Source: Sinotaia quadrata
Taxonomy: Eukaryota > Mollusca > Gastropoda > Architaenioglossa > Viviparidae
Assembly (NCBI GenBank): GCA_028829895.1
Contig: CM054179.1
Span: forward strand, 32,519,117-32,583,116
Direction of reading: 5' to 3'
DNA length: 64,000 nucleotides
A program made the position numbers and the translations under genes. Each line of letters begins with the position of its first letter. Positions within the stretch are counted from its first letter, which is position 1. Positions 12,310 through 23,482 of the stretch are shown one piece after another. The notes below the pieces were generated by a model. That model had not been told where the DNA came from. It made no database searches and worked only from the letters and a program-made list of their open reading frames with translations.

Positions 12310-12819
12310 GAATCCATCATTCCAAATCAAAATATTCATACAGATCAAAATGGTTACTGTGGAGTTGGAAATGCAAACAGACACACTGAGAAATTTTCCT
12401 AATTAAAGTTGAAACACACGCAGAATTCTTTGATGCTTTAACTTTAATTGTAAGCCACTGCAAAATCCATTCGTATATTTTGCCATGTAGAAAATCATAT
12501 TCTGAATCTTAGACAATCGAACTTTGATCTCAATGTAGGATTAGAGATTCAAAGCTGGTCAAAGCTACCGAAGCAATCACACGGCCAGGTGCTCGAAGCA
12601 GATGCACTGAGAGAGAATGCATAGGTTACATAACAATATGCATTTCAAAGGGACATGACACAACTGAAACTCAGGGTCGGGCAGCTTCTAAAGACACCAG
12701 AATTGCGCTCACAGGGCAGCCTTTTGAGTAGAGTCACTCGACTGAGACTACAGCACAATGGGTGAAACAAAGGAGGGATTATGTCCAAAAGGAGAGAAAT
12801 GCATCACTCAACATTATTT

Positions 12820-13060
12820 AATTTACATTATTTATTATTGTATTATTTTTAAATATGTTGTGGTATTTGTTACTATTATAAATTGTTTTGTGGGTGATAT
12901 CAGTTCAAACATGATAACCAATTTTTGCTCTCACTTCATAAAAACCCACTGTCTATAGGGTGTCAGATCTAAGAAAACTGACTGGTCAATACACAGCTGC
13001 TTTGATATAAATGAGCATCATTGAGAAAGCTGCTCTATAAATAATGGCCATCAAAGAAAG
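12820..13060 (-). repeat. Dispersed repeat family X, end fragment
   Basis: Matches the reverse complement of 30,899-31,100, including the block AAAACCCACTG...GGGTGTCAGATCTAAG, GAGCATCATTGAGAAAGC and GCTGCTCTATAA. It is closer to that copy than the fragment at 7.0 kb is. No coding potential. Confidence 0.6.
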
Positions 13061-13265
13061 AATTAACTAATTCTCTTAAGTATATTATTGAAAAATGTAT
13101 TTATTAAAAGAATTTTATTAAAGAAAGTAAATTAATGAACATATTAAAACAGAGTATGAATGATATTTAAATGAATTAACATTTTCCTATACACATTGGA
13201 ACATTTTCTAGGCATAAATTGCCATATTTAACACCAGCAAGATTCTTATCTTAACATTAAAATTA

Positions 13266-14896
13266 CAATCAAACCCACTTATCTCGACATTGGTTAATTC
13301 GCCAACCCTAGTAAAGTCAATGTTTTTGAAGAGGAACTGCTAAATTCCCTCTTTGTCTTAGCATTTTCTCATCGGTTACGTCGATTCTTTTATGTCGCTG
13401 AACCTTAATATCTTGGGCACAATAGAGTGCCAAAATCGTGACTTAACATCAGTTATCTTGACCCTTGTGACGACTAATCGCTGGCTTTTGAAAATGTTAG
13501 TTATCGATGCCACTTCGCCATCTCACTAACAATAAAAGGCCATGGCTTGTTAACAACCTGTAGCTTAAAGTTAGAAGGGCATTGTTTTCCTCATCCGGCG
13601 CGATGTTTGCCACGGGCAAAATAGGCACACTGTTGCCCTTCAACTGCCTAACACCTCTTTAATGTTAGTTAGCCCAGCTTTGAAGTAACTGCTAGTATAC
13701 TTTTCAGAGGTGGCTTTGGCCCCACCCCCCACCGATGGAGAGTGGTTGAAGGTGTGCACCTAATAGGTGTGACCTGTTTCACCCTCTTCCTCCTGCCCTC
13801 CACCTTAGATGCACCACAAGGCTAAGGGGATCCTCCAGAAGCAAACCAAGACTGAGAACATCATGAAGATGAAAGGTCTATTGCGGCTTCTGGAGTGAGT
13901 GTGAGTGAAACACACACACACACACACACAAAATGACTCGCAAATTTAATTTTGATACTGGTTAGCTTTTTGTAAAAACGAACTACACGTACACCCTGCA
14001 GGCTTTTTTGATTTTATGAGCAATGTTTGTGTTTGTGTTTGCAATGTTGGAGAATACATGTACAGTATATACGTGTATAATGAAAGTTTTGTATCGAGAA
14101 TCAATGGTGGACCAAATTCCCTCTTTGTCATAGCATTTTCTCATCAGTTATGTCGATTCTTTTATGTCGCCGAACACTAATACAATGTCTCTTTGTTTGC
14201 TTGTTTCTTTCTTTGTACTGTACATGTATCTCGAGCACAAAAGAGGGCCCAAATCACCACTTAACATCAGTTATCTCGATCCCCATGACTAATCATCACC
14301 GGCTTTTGAAAATGTTAGTTATCGATGCCCTTCAACTTGCTCACACTTCTTTTATGTTAATTAGCCTGCTTTTGAAGTAACTGCACATATGATACTTTTC
14401 AGAGCTGTGTCAGAGCGAAATGACTCATGAATTTAATTTTGACATTGGTTAGCTTTTTGTAAAAATGAACTACAGTGTACACCCTGCAGGGTTTTTTGTG
14501 ATTTTGTGAGTGATCTTTGTGTTCGCAATGTTGGAGAATATAACGAAAGGTTTTGTACATTTTTATTGATTACATGTACTGGTAAATCTCTGCTGTTAGT
14601 TGGTGCACATAAGCCTTTTGTTGTTAGCAAACAATGTACATGTATATTTTTATAGCAAGCCGATCACGTCATCAAACAAATTGCGGCAATGCTGTTGTGT
14701 AAAAAAAAATCAAACACATGCACGTACATTCTCATTCATTAATGCACATCATGTATATAAAGAAATTTCAAGTGCATGTTATAGTGCTGTACATGTAATA
14801 TATTTCCACCATATTGGTTTTCAGTAATCTCGATCATCAGTTATCTCGACACTTTTTGGCAAACCCCTAGGCCATCGAAATATCCGGGTTCAACTG
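13266..14896 (+). mobile_element. Pogo/Tigger-like DNA element, copy 2, both ends present
   Basis: Left end CAATCAAACCCACTTATCTC and right end read inward as CAGTTGAACCCGGATATTTC are related terminal inverted repeats, flanked by TA on both sides (13,264-13,265 and 14,897-14,898). Further in, both arms carry a TATCTCGACA or GTGTCGAGATAAC block. The interior repeats itself: the block with CCCTCTTTGTC-TAGCATTTTC and TTTTATGTCGCCGAAC occurs near 13,342 and again near 14,113. No transposase frame survives, so this is a non-autonomous or decayed copy. Confidence 0.75.
13909..13931. repeat. (AC)n microsatellite inside the pogo-like element
   Basis: About 11 AC units at the position equivalent to the longer tract at 1,154-1,193. 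Confidence 0.9.
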
Positions 14897-16495
14897 TAGT
14901 ATGATGCTTGTTTAAACCAGAATTAGACAAATAGTACTGACAGCTGGCTTTGAGAGAAATATAATTGGAACAGAGAGGATGAAAATTAGTTATTCACATA
15001 CAATGGTTATCAATAGTGAGATCGTTCTTAAGACCCACACTTTCTTCATCACAGAAATGAGAGTCGAGTTTTAGGGAAATAATTAAAGTCAATGTACATA
15101 ACCTTTTCAATGATGGCAGCTGTCACTAGCACGAGTTCGCAATCATGCTGTTTGCAACAAGTCACTGTCTTTCTTATTTAGATGATGATCCAATGTACCC
15201 CATTCTAGGCACATTACACAACTGTTCCAGAATCTTTGATGCACTCACAAAGCACACCAAGGAGAATCATCTAGAACTTTGCTTGCACTATCAAAAACGC
15301 ATCACATGGAGTATTCTAGAATCTTCGTGTATGCTACTCAACATACCACTAGGAATATTCAAACAGTCTTTGTGAATTCTTGAGACCAAACTAAAGCCTC
15401 AATTTTCACCATATTGTCTCTCAAACAGAATTCACAGGAATCAACTTACAGCAACACGTTTACTGATAAGTTTGATGACAATGCAGGATTCACACACCAA
15501 TGTGATCCAGTACCAGTATAGTAGTCACTGTGATCTGAAGTGGATCAAAGCATCAAAGAAAAAAGTTGTGCTCTTCTCCGCAAAAGTCAAATTAAGGCAG
15601 CGCTAAATTTCAGGCATATTTCATCTCTAAACCCCTTTCTCTCTTTATACACATTATCAACTTACAAATCCTGCAACAATATTCATTAGCCCAATACACA
15701 TGCAGCATAAGAAATATAGCATCGATCAATATTCACAAATATAAAGTACAATGTAATCAAATTAGTGAAAATAAAATAATGTTTCAATTACATAAGCATT
15801 CTCCAATTCAAATCGTAGATCAACAGCAAACATGTATGAGTCTAAGTCTATTATTTCTTAATCAGTCAATTAATTTACCATAATCTAATGATTGCCTTTA
15901 TGACCGGACTTGAGTTATGTCAATATCACAGTGAATAGAATAGAGGACTTCTTCAACAAAGTAACTTTCTGTCCATCTCCATGGGATGAAATTGTTATGA
16001 GCAAACTGTTAGTCAGAAAAATTCCTCATCCATTTGGAACTAGTTTGGATTGCATCGGCAAATTCTAGCATATTCTCCACCTAAGTTGTTTACTCCAACT
16101 CTTGGTACTTACACAAATATCATCATAAGCAGTGCCCAAGATTGTATCACTTTGCCATTTAACAATTTATTTTAGAAATAGGGACAGGCAAATTTACTCC
16201 ACCACAAAACCCAATATATTTTGGATGCTAGAATGTTTTTTTCAAAGAAGGAATAAGACTAAGAATAAGTATCTCAATAAAACTTTTAACAAAAATATCA
16301 ATATTGTAAACTCATAATTAAAATTTAGTTAATATATTATAATAATTATTGCACAAAAACTGAAATATTTTATAAATAAAGATTTTTTAAATGACAAAAA
16401 TTAATCTAATTCAATAAAATTTTAAAATAATTTACAAACTATGAAACAGATTAAAGAGTGTTATTTAACAGACTAGAAAAAAAACAACAACATAC

Positions 16496-16674
16496 CGCCA
16501 CAAAGTTATAATTGCAGTTGCTTCCCACTACATCAAAATCCATGAAATTGAAAACAATCAGCTGATTAAGAGGAAACATAATGTGCCACTCACACTCAGT
16601 ATTACTGGGGTAGTTATTTGGGTAATTTGGAGACAGAATTAAACTGTTATGAGTTGAGAAATTTCCTCCACAAC
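16496..16674 (-). CDS. CUBN-like: Cubilin-like gene, exon for first half of CUB-7
   Basis: Minus-strand exon of 179 nt, acceptor AG at 16,676-16,675, donor GT at 16,495-16,494, phase 1 in and phase 0 out. It encodes CGGNFST, the hallmark SPNYPNNYPSNTECEW, then MDFDVVGSNCNYNFVA. Cysteines 1 to 3 of the CUB fold are present. The first two calcium ligands are missing: the usual Glu after the DF(D/N) strand is Val, and the Asp of C-x-(Y/F)-D is Asn. Together with Asn in the partner exon the calcium site is gone. The domain otherwise looks intact, so loss of calcium binding rather than pseudogene decay is the likely reading. Confidence 0.92.
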
Positions 16675-17572
16675 CTGTGAATCAACAAGACAAAACAGTT
16701 AGCTATAAAATATAAGCAATATGTAGTATAATATATCATACATAAATTTGTCTTATTTTTCAATATTTATTTCAAGGTCATTAATTAATTAACTGTTAAC
16801 TTCTCATAATACTTATGCATCTTATGCAAATTTTGCACTTATTAATTTTTTTAATTTTGTCAGTTTGTATAAATCTGATTCAAAAATGAAGTAGGTCAGA
16901 GAAATAATAATACTAAGAATCCAAAGAATGATTTTAGATTTCAATATTTTCTAGTTTTAAATTTTAGAACATTTCTTTAAACAGTAGGAGGCAACATTTT
17001 CCCTCATATTTACAAAATGGAGCTAGTGATGTCTATAGCTTATATAAAATATTTTTTAAAGAATTTAATATACTGCACTGGAAGTTAATGCAGTTTTATA
17101 GTCATATATATCTTATAAAAAGTTAGATATCTTATTGTCATAATAGTGACAACAGATACAACATAATAGTCTGAGTTTACCTCTAAAAGATAAAAAGTAA
17201 TTTTATTAAAAAAATTAAATATTATTTTCATAAAATGTGAAATTTAGAGAAATAAGAAATTAAATCAGCCAAAAACATACAAAAATATATCAATTATCAA
17301 TTATGTAACTATAACAAACAAAGCAGAATCTGTCCCCCCAAAAATAATGAGACATTTGGAATCAATTGTACACATATAAAGATAATAAATAATTAATAGA
17401 ACATCAATTATTTCTTGTTGAAAGGTTTCAATTTTAAATAATATTGTATAAGGGTTCTGAAAATAGGTGCAAATGTATGGAGTTTTAGCTTTAGAGGCAA
17501 AAGAATATGTATTTCTGTTGCAGGTATAAAGTTCCACAAATAATAAGATTATTAAACTTATATAAGGCATAC
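16675..17572 (-). other. 898 bp intron between CUB-6 and CUB-7
   Basis: AT-rich, phase 1 intron. I see no repeat family, element or conserved motif in it. Confidence 0.85.
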
Positions 17573-17741
17573 CTCCATCTATAGTGGAATAACTTGCTCT
17601 GAAACCTCTTCCACTTACAGAGTTGTCTGTGCGCATACGTATAAACATTGCATTACCAGTGGACCTCATTGTTTGAGCTGTATATTGTGTGTTGCAGAGC
17701 TGACTTAGCATAATACCAGTAATGTCTGTGCCAGCAAAAAT
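17573..17741 (-). CDS. CUBN-like: Cubilin-like gene, exon for second half of CUB-6
   Basis: Minus-strand exon of 169 nt, acceptor AG at 17,743-17,742, donor GT at 17,572-17,571, phase 0 in and phase 1 out. It encodes IFAGTDITG, then the fourth cysteine in an unusual setting (QLCNTQYT instead of the typical YCGxxxP), then RMRTDNSVSGRGFRASY. The third calcium ligand (Asp in RTD) is present. The change of Cys-Gly to Cys-Asn is odd for the family but the cysteine itself, and the closing Gly-Phe, are kept. Confidence 0.9.
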
Positions 17742-18689
17742 CTACACCCAATTAAACAATATTATTTAATACATAGTTTTAAAATATAAATACTTATATC
17801 CAAAACATGGTACATTAACAAAGTGTGCAGTGTATTGATGACCCTGAGTGCATTTAAAATATTCAAAGCAATGACAACCTTTTTCCAATACACCAATCAC
17901 ATTAAACTTACAAGATCACAACACTTAAAAGTTGAAGCTTTAGACTGCCCCATCATTATCACACTATCACAAAAACTTAGCAAAGTAAAACTTTCAAACT
18001 CAGACAGCAAAGTCAAATGAGATCAATAAAATGAAAATTGTGAACAACAATAACCGAACAGATGCCAAGAATGAAACAGCAAAACGAATGTGAAATCTGA
18101 AGTGAAATCAGATAAGTCAAGAATTCTCTTCATTATCATTACCCAGAGTGTACACTTCTTAGCTGAAAGGATACATTTATTTTCTTTTGTCATCTTCAGT
18201 CATTTAGATTTAAATTTGTATCTGTGTTTACAAATAAATAAAATAGTATACTGTTAAACCAAAAACAAAATAATAAGAGAACTGAATTTTATACTTTTCA
18301 AGATTACTATTTAATACCTGTAAAAAAATATAATAACATAATAAACACTATAATAATAAATGTCAAATAAAATGTATGAAAGAAATACTTCATGTCCAAT
18401 AGCTGATATGATAAAATAAATTTTCATAATAATAGTAAGATTAAAAAAAACAGCAGGACTATTAATCTAAAAAAATAAAATACTGATGCCTATTGTGTTG
18501 TAATTAAGATATTAAGTTTGATTATACTGATTTTAATTGTAAATAGTTTACAGAAATATTTAATAATAATGCAATTTTACTTTTCAGGTTAGAAAAATAA
18601 TCTAGCAAGAAGTTATACAATTTGGAAAGGAAATTAAGTGCATTTGTTGGTAGTTAGGTCTATAGCAGCATCTCCTTGTATTCAAGCAT

Positions 18690-18762
18690 GCACGCACACA
18701 CACACACACACTTACACAAGCACCACACCAAACACACTTACACAAGCACCACACCAAACACA
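18690..18762. repeat. (CA)n plus a 29-bp unit repeated twice
   Basis: A short CA tract is followed by two near-perfect copies of a unit reading CACTTACACAAGCACCACAC plus CAAACA. Local slippage or duplication. Confidence 0.85.
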
Positions 18763-19793
18763 CTCAATCACATGCACATAACACAAAATTAATCATAAGT
18801 GAAAACTGTACTACATCTAGTTCTGCTAGCCAATTATCACTTTTGGCTGCAAAGTTTTCGAACACCATCTCTAAATGAAGACAAACCTTAAATTAAAAAT
18901 AAACCTTAAACTTAAATCTGCATTTATAAGTGAATAATCATTTTAAGATTAGTATAAGAAAATATTGATGTGACTTTCTTGAAAATGTTGATGTGACTAT
19001 CTTAAAAAGGACTTGCAAGTCAAATGACATTGTTTTTCTTTTGAACTATTGAATTTTGATAGAGGAGAGCAGTGGCTCCAGAACTTTTAAATAGTGACTG
19101 TTATTTTATTGAAAAATGCTTAGCCTAGTTTAGAAGTAGTACTGCATGAAGAATCTTGAATTTTATATTTCTTTTATTTTACTTCATCATTCTTTTTTTT
19201 TTCTTTCTTTTCCTGACATTCTTGGTGACATCATTCTTTTCCCCTACCCCACGGGTGTGAGTTGTGGATGGCTGACTAACCAACATGTGAGAGGAAACCC
19301 ATAGATCAATAAATTTGAATTTGTATTTTGACATTGAGACTTTTTCTGTCTATGGTTTCGAAAGAGTGGTTGAAGTCATTGTTACACGTTGTGTTGTGTG
19401 TGCTGTCTACACTTCACCCTTACCCGTATGCAATCACACATGCAAACATGTTGGTAATACGTAACCCACATGCAAAATAAAATTTTAGCCATATAACCAT
19501 CTTAGTATTCTGTGTGTGGATTTGTAAGAACATCTATGCAAGTCCTATGTGGCGTCAACTAGCCACCACCCTCCTTTCTTCAGAGAGAAGGGTACCGGTG
19601 ACAGCTTACAAGAAAAGTCAATTGGAATAGTCTGTATTTCACTTTAATTTTCTCAGAGTGTATGTGCATATTAAATAAATCAATTTCAAATTTCCATTTA
19701 AAAGAAAGTCCCTATCCCAAGATCCCTCTCCTATGCCAGATAAGATTTCCAGATAACCATTCAATTAAAACTTTTCCCTATTTCAAATATATG

Positions 19794-19794
<1 letters not shown>

Positions 19795-19841
<47 letters not shown>
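19795..19841. repeat. (TG)n microsatellite
   Basis: About 23 uninterrupted TG units, about 110 bp from the donor of the CUB-6 first-half exon. Confidence 0.95.
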
Positions 19842-19842
<1 letters not shown>

Positions 19843-19949
19843 ACAGCATTAACAATATACTAGTAAAAGCATTCATTGACTAAATGAAATTATTTAACTA
19901 ATAAAATTGTTAAAATATTATTATTTATAGAAAGGTTATAAAAATATAC

Positions 19950-20131
19950 CTCTAGAGCATCAAAACTACAGCCGGCAGTGTGCTCCATATCAAAGTCATG
20001 AATAACAAGTTCAATGGCTTTGCCATTTTCCACAGTAATGAGCCACTCACATATTCTGGCATGATCATAAGAGTTAGGGTAATTTGGTGAACTAAAATTT
20101 CCAGATGAATTTGTCAGTTGTCCCCCACAGC
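19950..20131 (-). CDS. CUBN-like: Cubilin-like gene, exon for first half of CUB-6
   Basis: Minus-strand exon of 182 nt, acceptor AG at 20,133-20,132, donor GT at 19,949-19,948, phase 1 in and phase 0 out. It encodes CGGQLTN, SPNYPNSY, the second cysteine in ICEWLI, then IHDFDMEHTAGCSFDALE with the third cysteine. The calcium ligands Glu (in DME) and Asp (in SFD) are present. Sequons NSS and NFS lie near the start. The domain is completed by the exon at 17,573-17,741. Confidence 0.93.
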
Positions 20132-20941
20132 CTACAAAAAATTAAAAATTAATTTAAAAAATAAATTTAAAAACAGTGGACAAAGTAATGACAATTTTCA
20201 GAATGACAAGATGTCCCATTATTTTATTAGAAAATTATTTTTATTCATTTCATAATTATCTGAAGTGAAACACTGTACATGAAAATCATGAGGTGTAAAG
20301 TAAATAAACATACTGTATAAATTAATATAAAAATATTTCAGAATTTTTATTTTGACTGCTTTATAATTTGTGCTATGATTATTTATTATGAATACCTTTT
20401 GTAGATTTCAACTTGCATAGAAATTTGATTTATTTCACAGGAAGAGACTGTAGTAAATAATCACTATATGCAAGATGAAATGAATGTTGTTCACTATTTT
20501 GTTTTTCTTTATGAGAAATTAAGGATTCCAATGCTGTGGGTGTTGCAGGCCAGAGAGAAAGACAAACATTATCATTGCTGACCAAAGAGGCAGCAATGAG
20601 AAAAAGTAAGATCAACATAATGTTAACTGTAAATAAAGTGCTGGAAAACTACAAAGATCTTAATAAGAGTACTATATTTGATTAGGTTTAAAGAGAAAAT
20701 TCTTATTTTCTCTGTGATGAGATGAATTTGTTTGGAATAATGAATCTTTTCAAATATTTTAACACTCTTGTCTGTGTATTTGTATTAAATATTATTTTAA
20801 TTATAAACTCAACTTTAACATAATTTCAGTAAGTAAGTGTAATATTTACTTTTTAGTGTATTATTGTCTATCAGAATATAAATGTCCTATATTAATGTAT
20901 TTATCTTGCTATATGTGAAGGGCAACAATAACGCCCTAAGG

Positions 20942-21675
20942 CAGGGGTCTCAAACTCATGGCCCGCGGGCCAATTGTAGCCCGCCAGACGATATTTTGTG
21001 GCCCCCACTTGATATTAAAGTTAAGTGATAGTAATGGCCCACACGTCTTTCTCATGCACCCTGGGAGTTTTATAGTTTTTGTCACCTGTGGGCTACCATA
21101 CCTCAGGATCTGACATTTCCCAGCATGTAAGGCACTCATGGATTCTGGCACACCATTCAGTGGTGAGAAGTATGTTGCAGGAAAGAATTTGATCACAGGT
21201 TTGCAGATTTCAAGAAACACAGAACCACCTTTCAAATATTTGCTGACCCTTTCTTCAATGTGGAAGATGTCCCTCCTGTGCTTCAAATGGATCTAATTGA
21301 CATAAGTGTAATTCTGAACTCAAAGCCAAGTTCAGGGAGGTGAATGGAAAAACAGACAAGCTTGGACAGTTTTTGAGAGAATTGCCCCTTACCTTCCCTG
21401 AGCTTTCCAGGATGTTCAAGTGGACCAAATATCAGTGTGAATAGCTCTTCTCCACCATGAACTTGAATAAGTCAAAATTCAAGGACAAACTTACTGATGA
21501 GCATCTTCAAGCCATACTGAGGGTCACAGTGGCTTCCTCCCTGAAGCCAAATGTGTCTGAGCTGTGTAAGAGGAAGTGTTGCCAGGTCTCTGGCAGCAGG
21601 GAATAATGATGCGGCCCAGCTTCACCCAGATTCTACTTCCAGTGGCCCCCAGGCAAAATGAGTTTGAGACCCCTG
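20942..21675 (+). mobile_element. hAT DNA transposon relic with perfect 8-bp target duplication
   Basis: Ends are CAGGGGTCTCAAACTCAT on the left and its inverted form on the right, typical of hAT (Charlie/ZBED-like) elements. Both flanks carry CCCTAAGG (20,934-20,941 and 21,676-21,683), a perfect 8-bp duplication as hAT insertions make. GGCCCGCGGGCC follows the left end. The 734-bp body holds only the C-terminal part of a transposase, so it is an internally deleted copy. The intact duplication suggests it has not been disturbed since insertion. Confidence 0.93.
21170..21605 (+). pseudogene. hAT transposase C-terminal fragment
   Basis: Plus-strand frames in the hAT relic read, in order, FADFKKHRTTFQIFADPF, VLQMDLID, ELKAKFREV, FLRELPLTFPELSRMF, then LFSTMNLNKSKFKDKLTDEH and LKPNVSELC. 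The last two are the hAT dimerisation domain as seen in the ZBED/GTF2IRD2-like group (pattern M-x-x-x-K-S-x-x-x-x-x-L-T-D-x-H-L). The frame is broken by a shift near 21,300 and a TGA just before the LFSTMN motif, and catalytic regions upstream are absent. A dead gene fragment. Confidence 0.85.
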
Positions 21676-22276
21676 CCCTAAGGGTTCTTGCCAGTGGCAC
21701 AACTACAGCCATGCAGCCTCCACAGTACTTGGGGGTCTTTTAAAAGAAGGGGCTCAATATTTATTCCTTTAAAAAAAATGTATTTGACATTTGAAAATAT
21801 ATGTCAAGTTCTTGAATTTGTACTTGAAATTTGAAAATATACAAGTCAAGTTCTTGCAGAGTGGCTGACATTGTGGCTTGTGACAACTGGCATAGATAAG
21901 CTTATTCTCTATGAGCAGTGTGTGTGCATATGTGTGCATGCATGTGGACAATAGGGTGGAGGATTTTAGATTTTTTGCAAAGGGGTCCAGCATTCAAAAT
22001 TACCACCACTAAATATTCAAATTTACTCACATATTTCACTCTTAGTTCTCCCTCTACAACAAATTTATAAACAAATCTATGAGTATTATGAGTATGCTTC
22101 CTTCTTTTAATGAATATATACAACTTAAAAATACAACAACAAATGTTTCCAATATAAAAATTATTTTTATTAATTTGGGAAACCCACAACTACAGTAAAT
22201 CAGTTATTCACTGTGCTGATTTGTTTACTATGAAACAAAAACATAAAAGTGATAAATTTCTTAAAATAATACTGAC

Positions 22277-22436
22277 CACTGGTGATATATTCCAAATGGA
22301 ACCCAGTTCTACTTATGGATCCATCACTGACAAATTTAACCCGCAGTTTGTCTGTACTTGAAACCAAACTAGTTGGCATACTGGTACCACAAAACCTGCC
22401 CAGTACAGGTGAATCAGAAGCATCTCCATCTTGTAT
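22277..22436 (-). CDS. CUBN-like: Cubilin-like gene, exon for second half of CUB-5
   Basis: Minus-strand exon of 160 nt, acceptor AG at 22,438-22,437, donor GT at 22,276-22,275, phase 0 in and phase 1 out. It encodes IQDGDASDSPVLGRFCGTSM with the fourth cysteine, then LRVKFVSDGSISRTGFHLEY. The third calcium ligand (Asp in VSD) is present. The acceptor lies only about 45 bp from the (TAA)n tract that received the retrotransposon insertions. Confidence 0.93.
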
Positions 22437-22477
22437 CTGAACATAAGAAAGTTGTCTTAAAGTTAATAACAATAAAA

Positions 22478-22481
<4 letters not shown>

Positions 22482-22533
<52 letters not shown>
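22482..22533. repeat. (TAA)n microsatellite, retrotransposon target
   Basis: About 17 TAA units immediately before retrotransposon copy A. Three more TAA tracts (23,455-23,482, 24,225-24,239, 26,811-26,829) separate and close the stack. Confidence 0.95.
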
Positions 22534-23450
22534 TAATAGTAAAAATGAGTGGACTATTACAACCACCAGAAACAGACAAAGAAACATGGAAGAAAACAAC
22601 GAAGCAAGAACTAGCACATACCTGGAGCCAGAAACCTCTACATGGCCAATATGTACGACAAGCAGACGAAATATCAACAAAGCAATCAACGTACAAATGG
22701 TTGAAAGAGGCAGGATTGAAAGCAGAAACAGAAGCACTCATAACAGCTGCACAAGATCAAGCACTCAACACCAAAGCACACAAAACGAAAATCATGAAAA
22801 TTTCAAATGATTCCAAATGTAGACTTTGCAAATCCATGGATGAGACAATAGAACACATACTATCTGGATGTCAGGTTCTGGCTGGAACAGAATACACCAA
22901 ACGACACAATGAAGTGGCAAAACACATACATAGAAATCTGTGTGAGAACTATGGCATAAAAACCCCAGAAAGAGCATGGATGCATCAACCAGAAGCAGTC
23001 ACCGAAACAGAAGAAGTCAAAATACTATGGGACTTTGAGATAAGAACAGACCGGGTGATTCCTGCAAGACGACCAGACATTGTAGTTCTCAATAAGTCCA
23101 ACAGAACAGTAACAATTATTGATGTCGCTGTTCCAAGTGATAGAAACATAAAAACAAAAGAAAGAGAAAAAATAGAAAAATACCAAGACCTCAGATTAGA
23201 AATCCAGAGACTGTGGAATGTAAAAGCAGAAGTGATACCAATAGTGATAGGAGCCTTGGGGAACATAACATCACAATTGGAAGGCTACCTGAATAAACTC
23301 CCTGGAAACCACAGAATCGCTCCACTACTCAAAGCAGCGCTCCTCGGAAGTGCCCACATCCTCCGTAAAACCTTGGATCTCCCAGAATCTTGGTAAGATT
23401 CCGAGACCTTGGATCACAGCCGACAGTCAAACAGAAGTCGTGGAAAGAGA

Positions 23451-23454
<4 letters not shown>
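22534..23454 (+). mobile_element. R4/Dong-like non-LTR retrotransposon, 5'-truncated copy A
   Basis: A 3' fragment carrying the C-terminal frame plus about 58 bp of 3' tail ending AAGAGACTGA and then TAA repeats. Restriction-like endonuclease and insertion into TAA repeats are known traits of the R4/Dong group. Copies B and C have the same 3' tail. 5' truncation is the usual product of incomplete reverse transcription. Confidence 0.85.
22545..23396 (+). CDS. C-terminal part of R4/Dong-like ORF: zinc motif and restriction-like endonuclease
   Basis: Open frame of 283 residues, intact to its TAA stop. A Cys-His motif lies at residues 92-109 (C-x2-C-x8-H-x4-C, in KCRLCKSMDE...HILSGC). The endonuclease signature follows: RRPD at 175-178, then IIDVAVPSD with Asp 193, fourteen residues after the first Asp, then EKY at 211-213. 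This is the R/K-PD-x(12-14)-D arrangement that nicks the target DNA in R2/R4-type elements. Conserved GALGNI and LGSAHILRKTL motifs close the protein. The first ATG is probably internal to the original, longer frame; the reverse transcriptase is missing, so the product could not act alone. Confidence 0.85.
   Translation: MSGLLQPPETDKETWKKTTKQELAHTWSQKPLHGQYVRQADEISTKQSTYKWLKEAGLKAETEALITAAQDQALNTKAHKTKIMKISNDSKCRLCKSMDETIEHILSGCQVLAGTEYTKRHNEVAKHIHRNLCENYGIKTPERAWMHQPEAVTETEEVKILWDFEIRTDRVIPARRPDIVVLNKSNRTVTIIDVAVPSDRNIKTKEREKIEKYQDLRLEIQRLWNVKAEVIPIVIGALGNITSQLEGYLNKLPGNHRIAPLLKAALLGSAHILRKTLDLPESW

Positions 23455-23482
<28 letters not shown>
23455..23482. repeat. (TAA)n between copies A and B
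   Basis: About 9 TAA units forming the 3' end of copy A and the 5' flank of copy B. Confidence 0.9.

Larger units (their letters stand above)
5753..16495 (-). other. 10.7 kb intron between the CUB-7 exons
   Basis: The largest intron in view. It joins the phase-0 end of the exon at 16,496 to the phase-0 start of the exon at 5,752, so no missing exon is required. It holds repeat families X and Z, a possible piggyBac scrap, a 1.6 kb solo LTR and a pogo/Tigger-like element, listed separately. A short GTCT/ATCT microsatellite lies near 5,994-6,020. The parts at about 6,100-7,000, 7,250-8,960, 10,000-10,700, 12,310-12,800 and 14,900-16,490 show nothing I can name. Confidence 0.85.
17742..19949 (-). 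other. 2.2 kb intron within CUB-6
   Basis: AT-rich sequence with two simple repeats listed separately (18,702-18,762 and 19,795-19,841). The rest shows no recognisable element or gene. Confidence 0.85.
20132..22276 (-). other. 2.1 kb intron between CUB-5 and CUB-6
   Basis: Phase 1 intron. Its main content is the hAT element at 20,942-21,675. The flanks (20,132-20,930 and 21,690-22,276) are AT-rich and show nothing nameable apart from a short local duplication near 21,780-21,850 sharing ATTTGAAAATATA. Confidence 0.85.

Noticed and set aside
17301..17711. 136-codon minus-strand open frame as a separate gene
   Set aside because: Its first third is the CUB-6 exon; the rest is read-through into the intron past the donor at 17,572.
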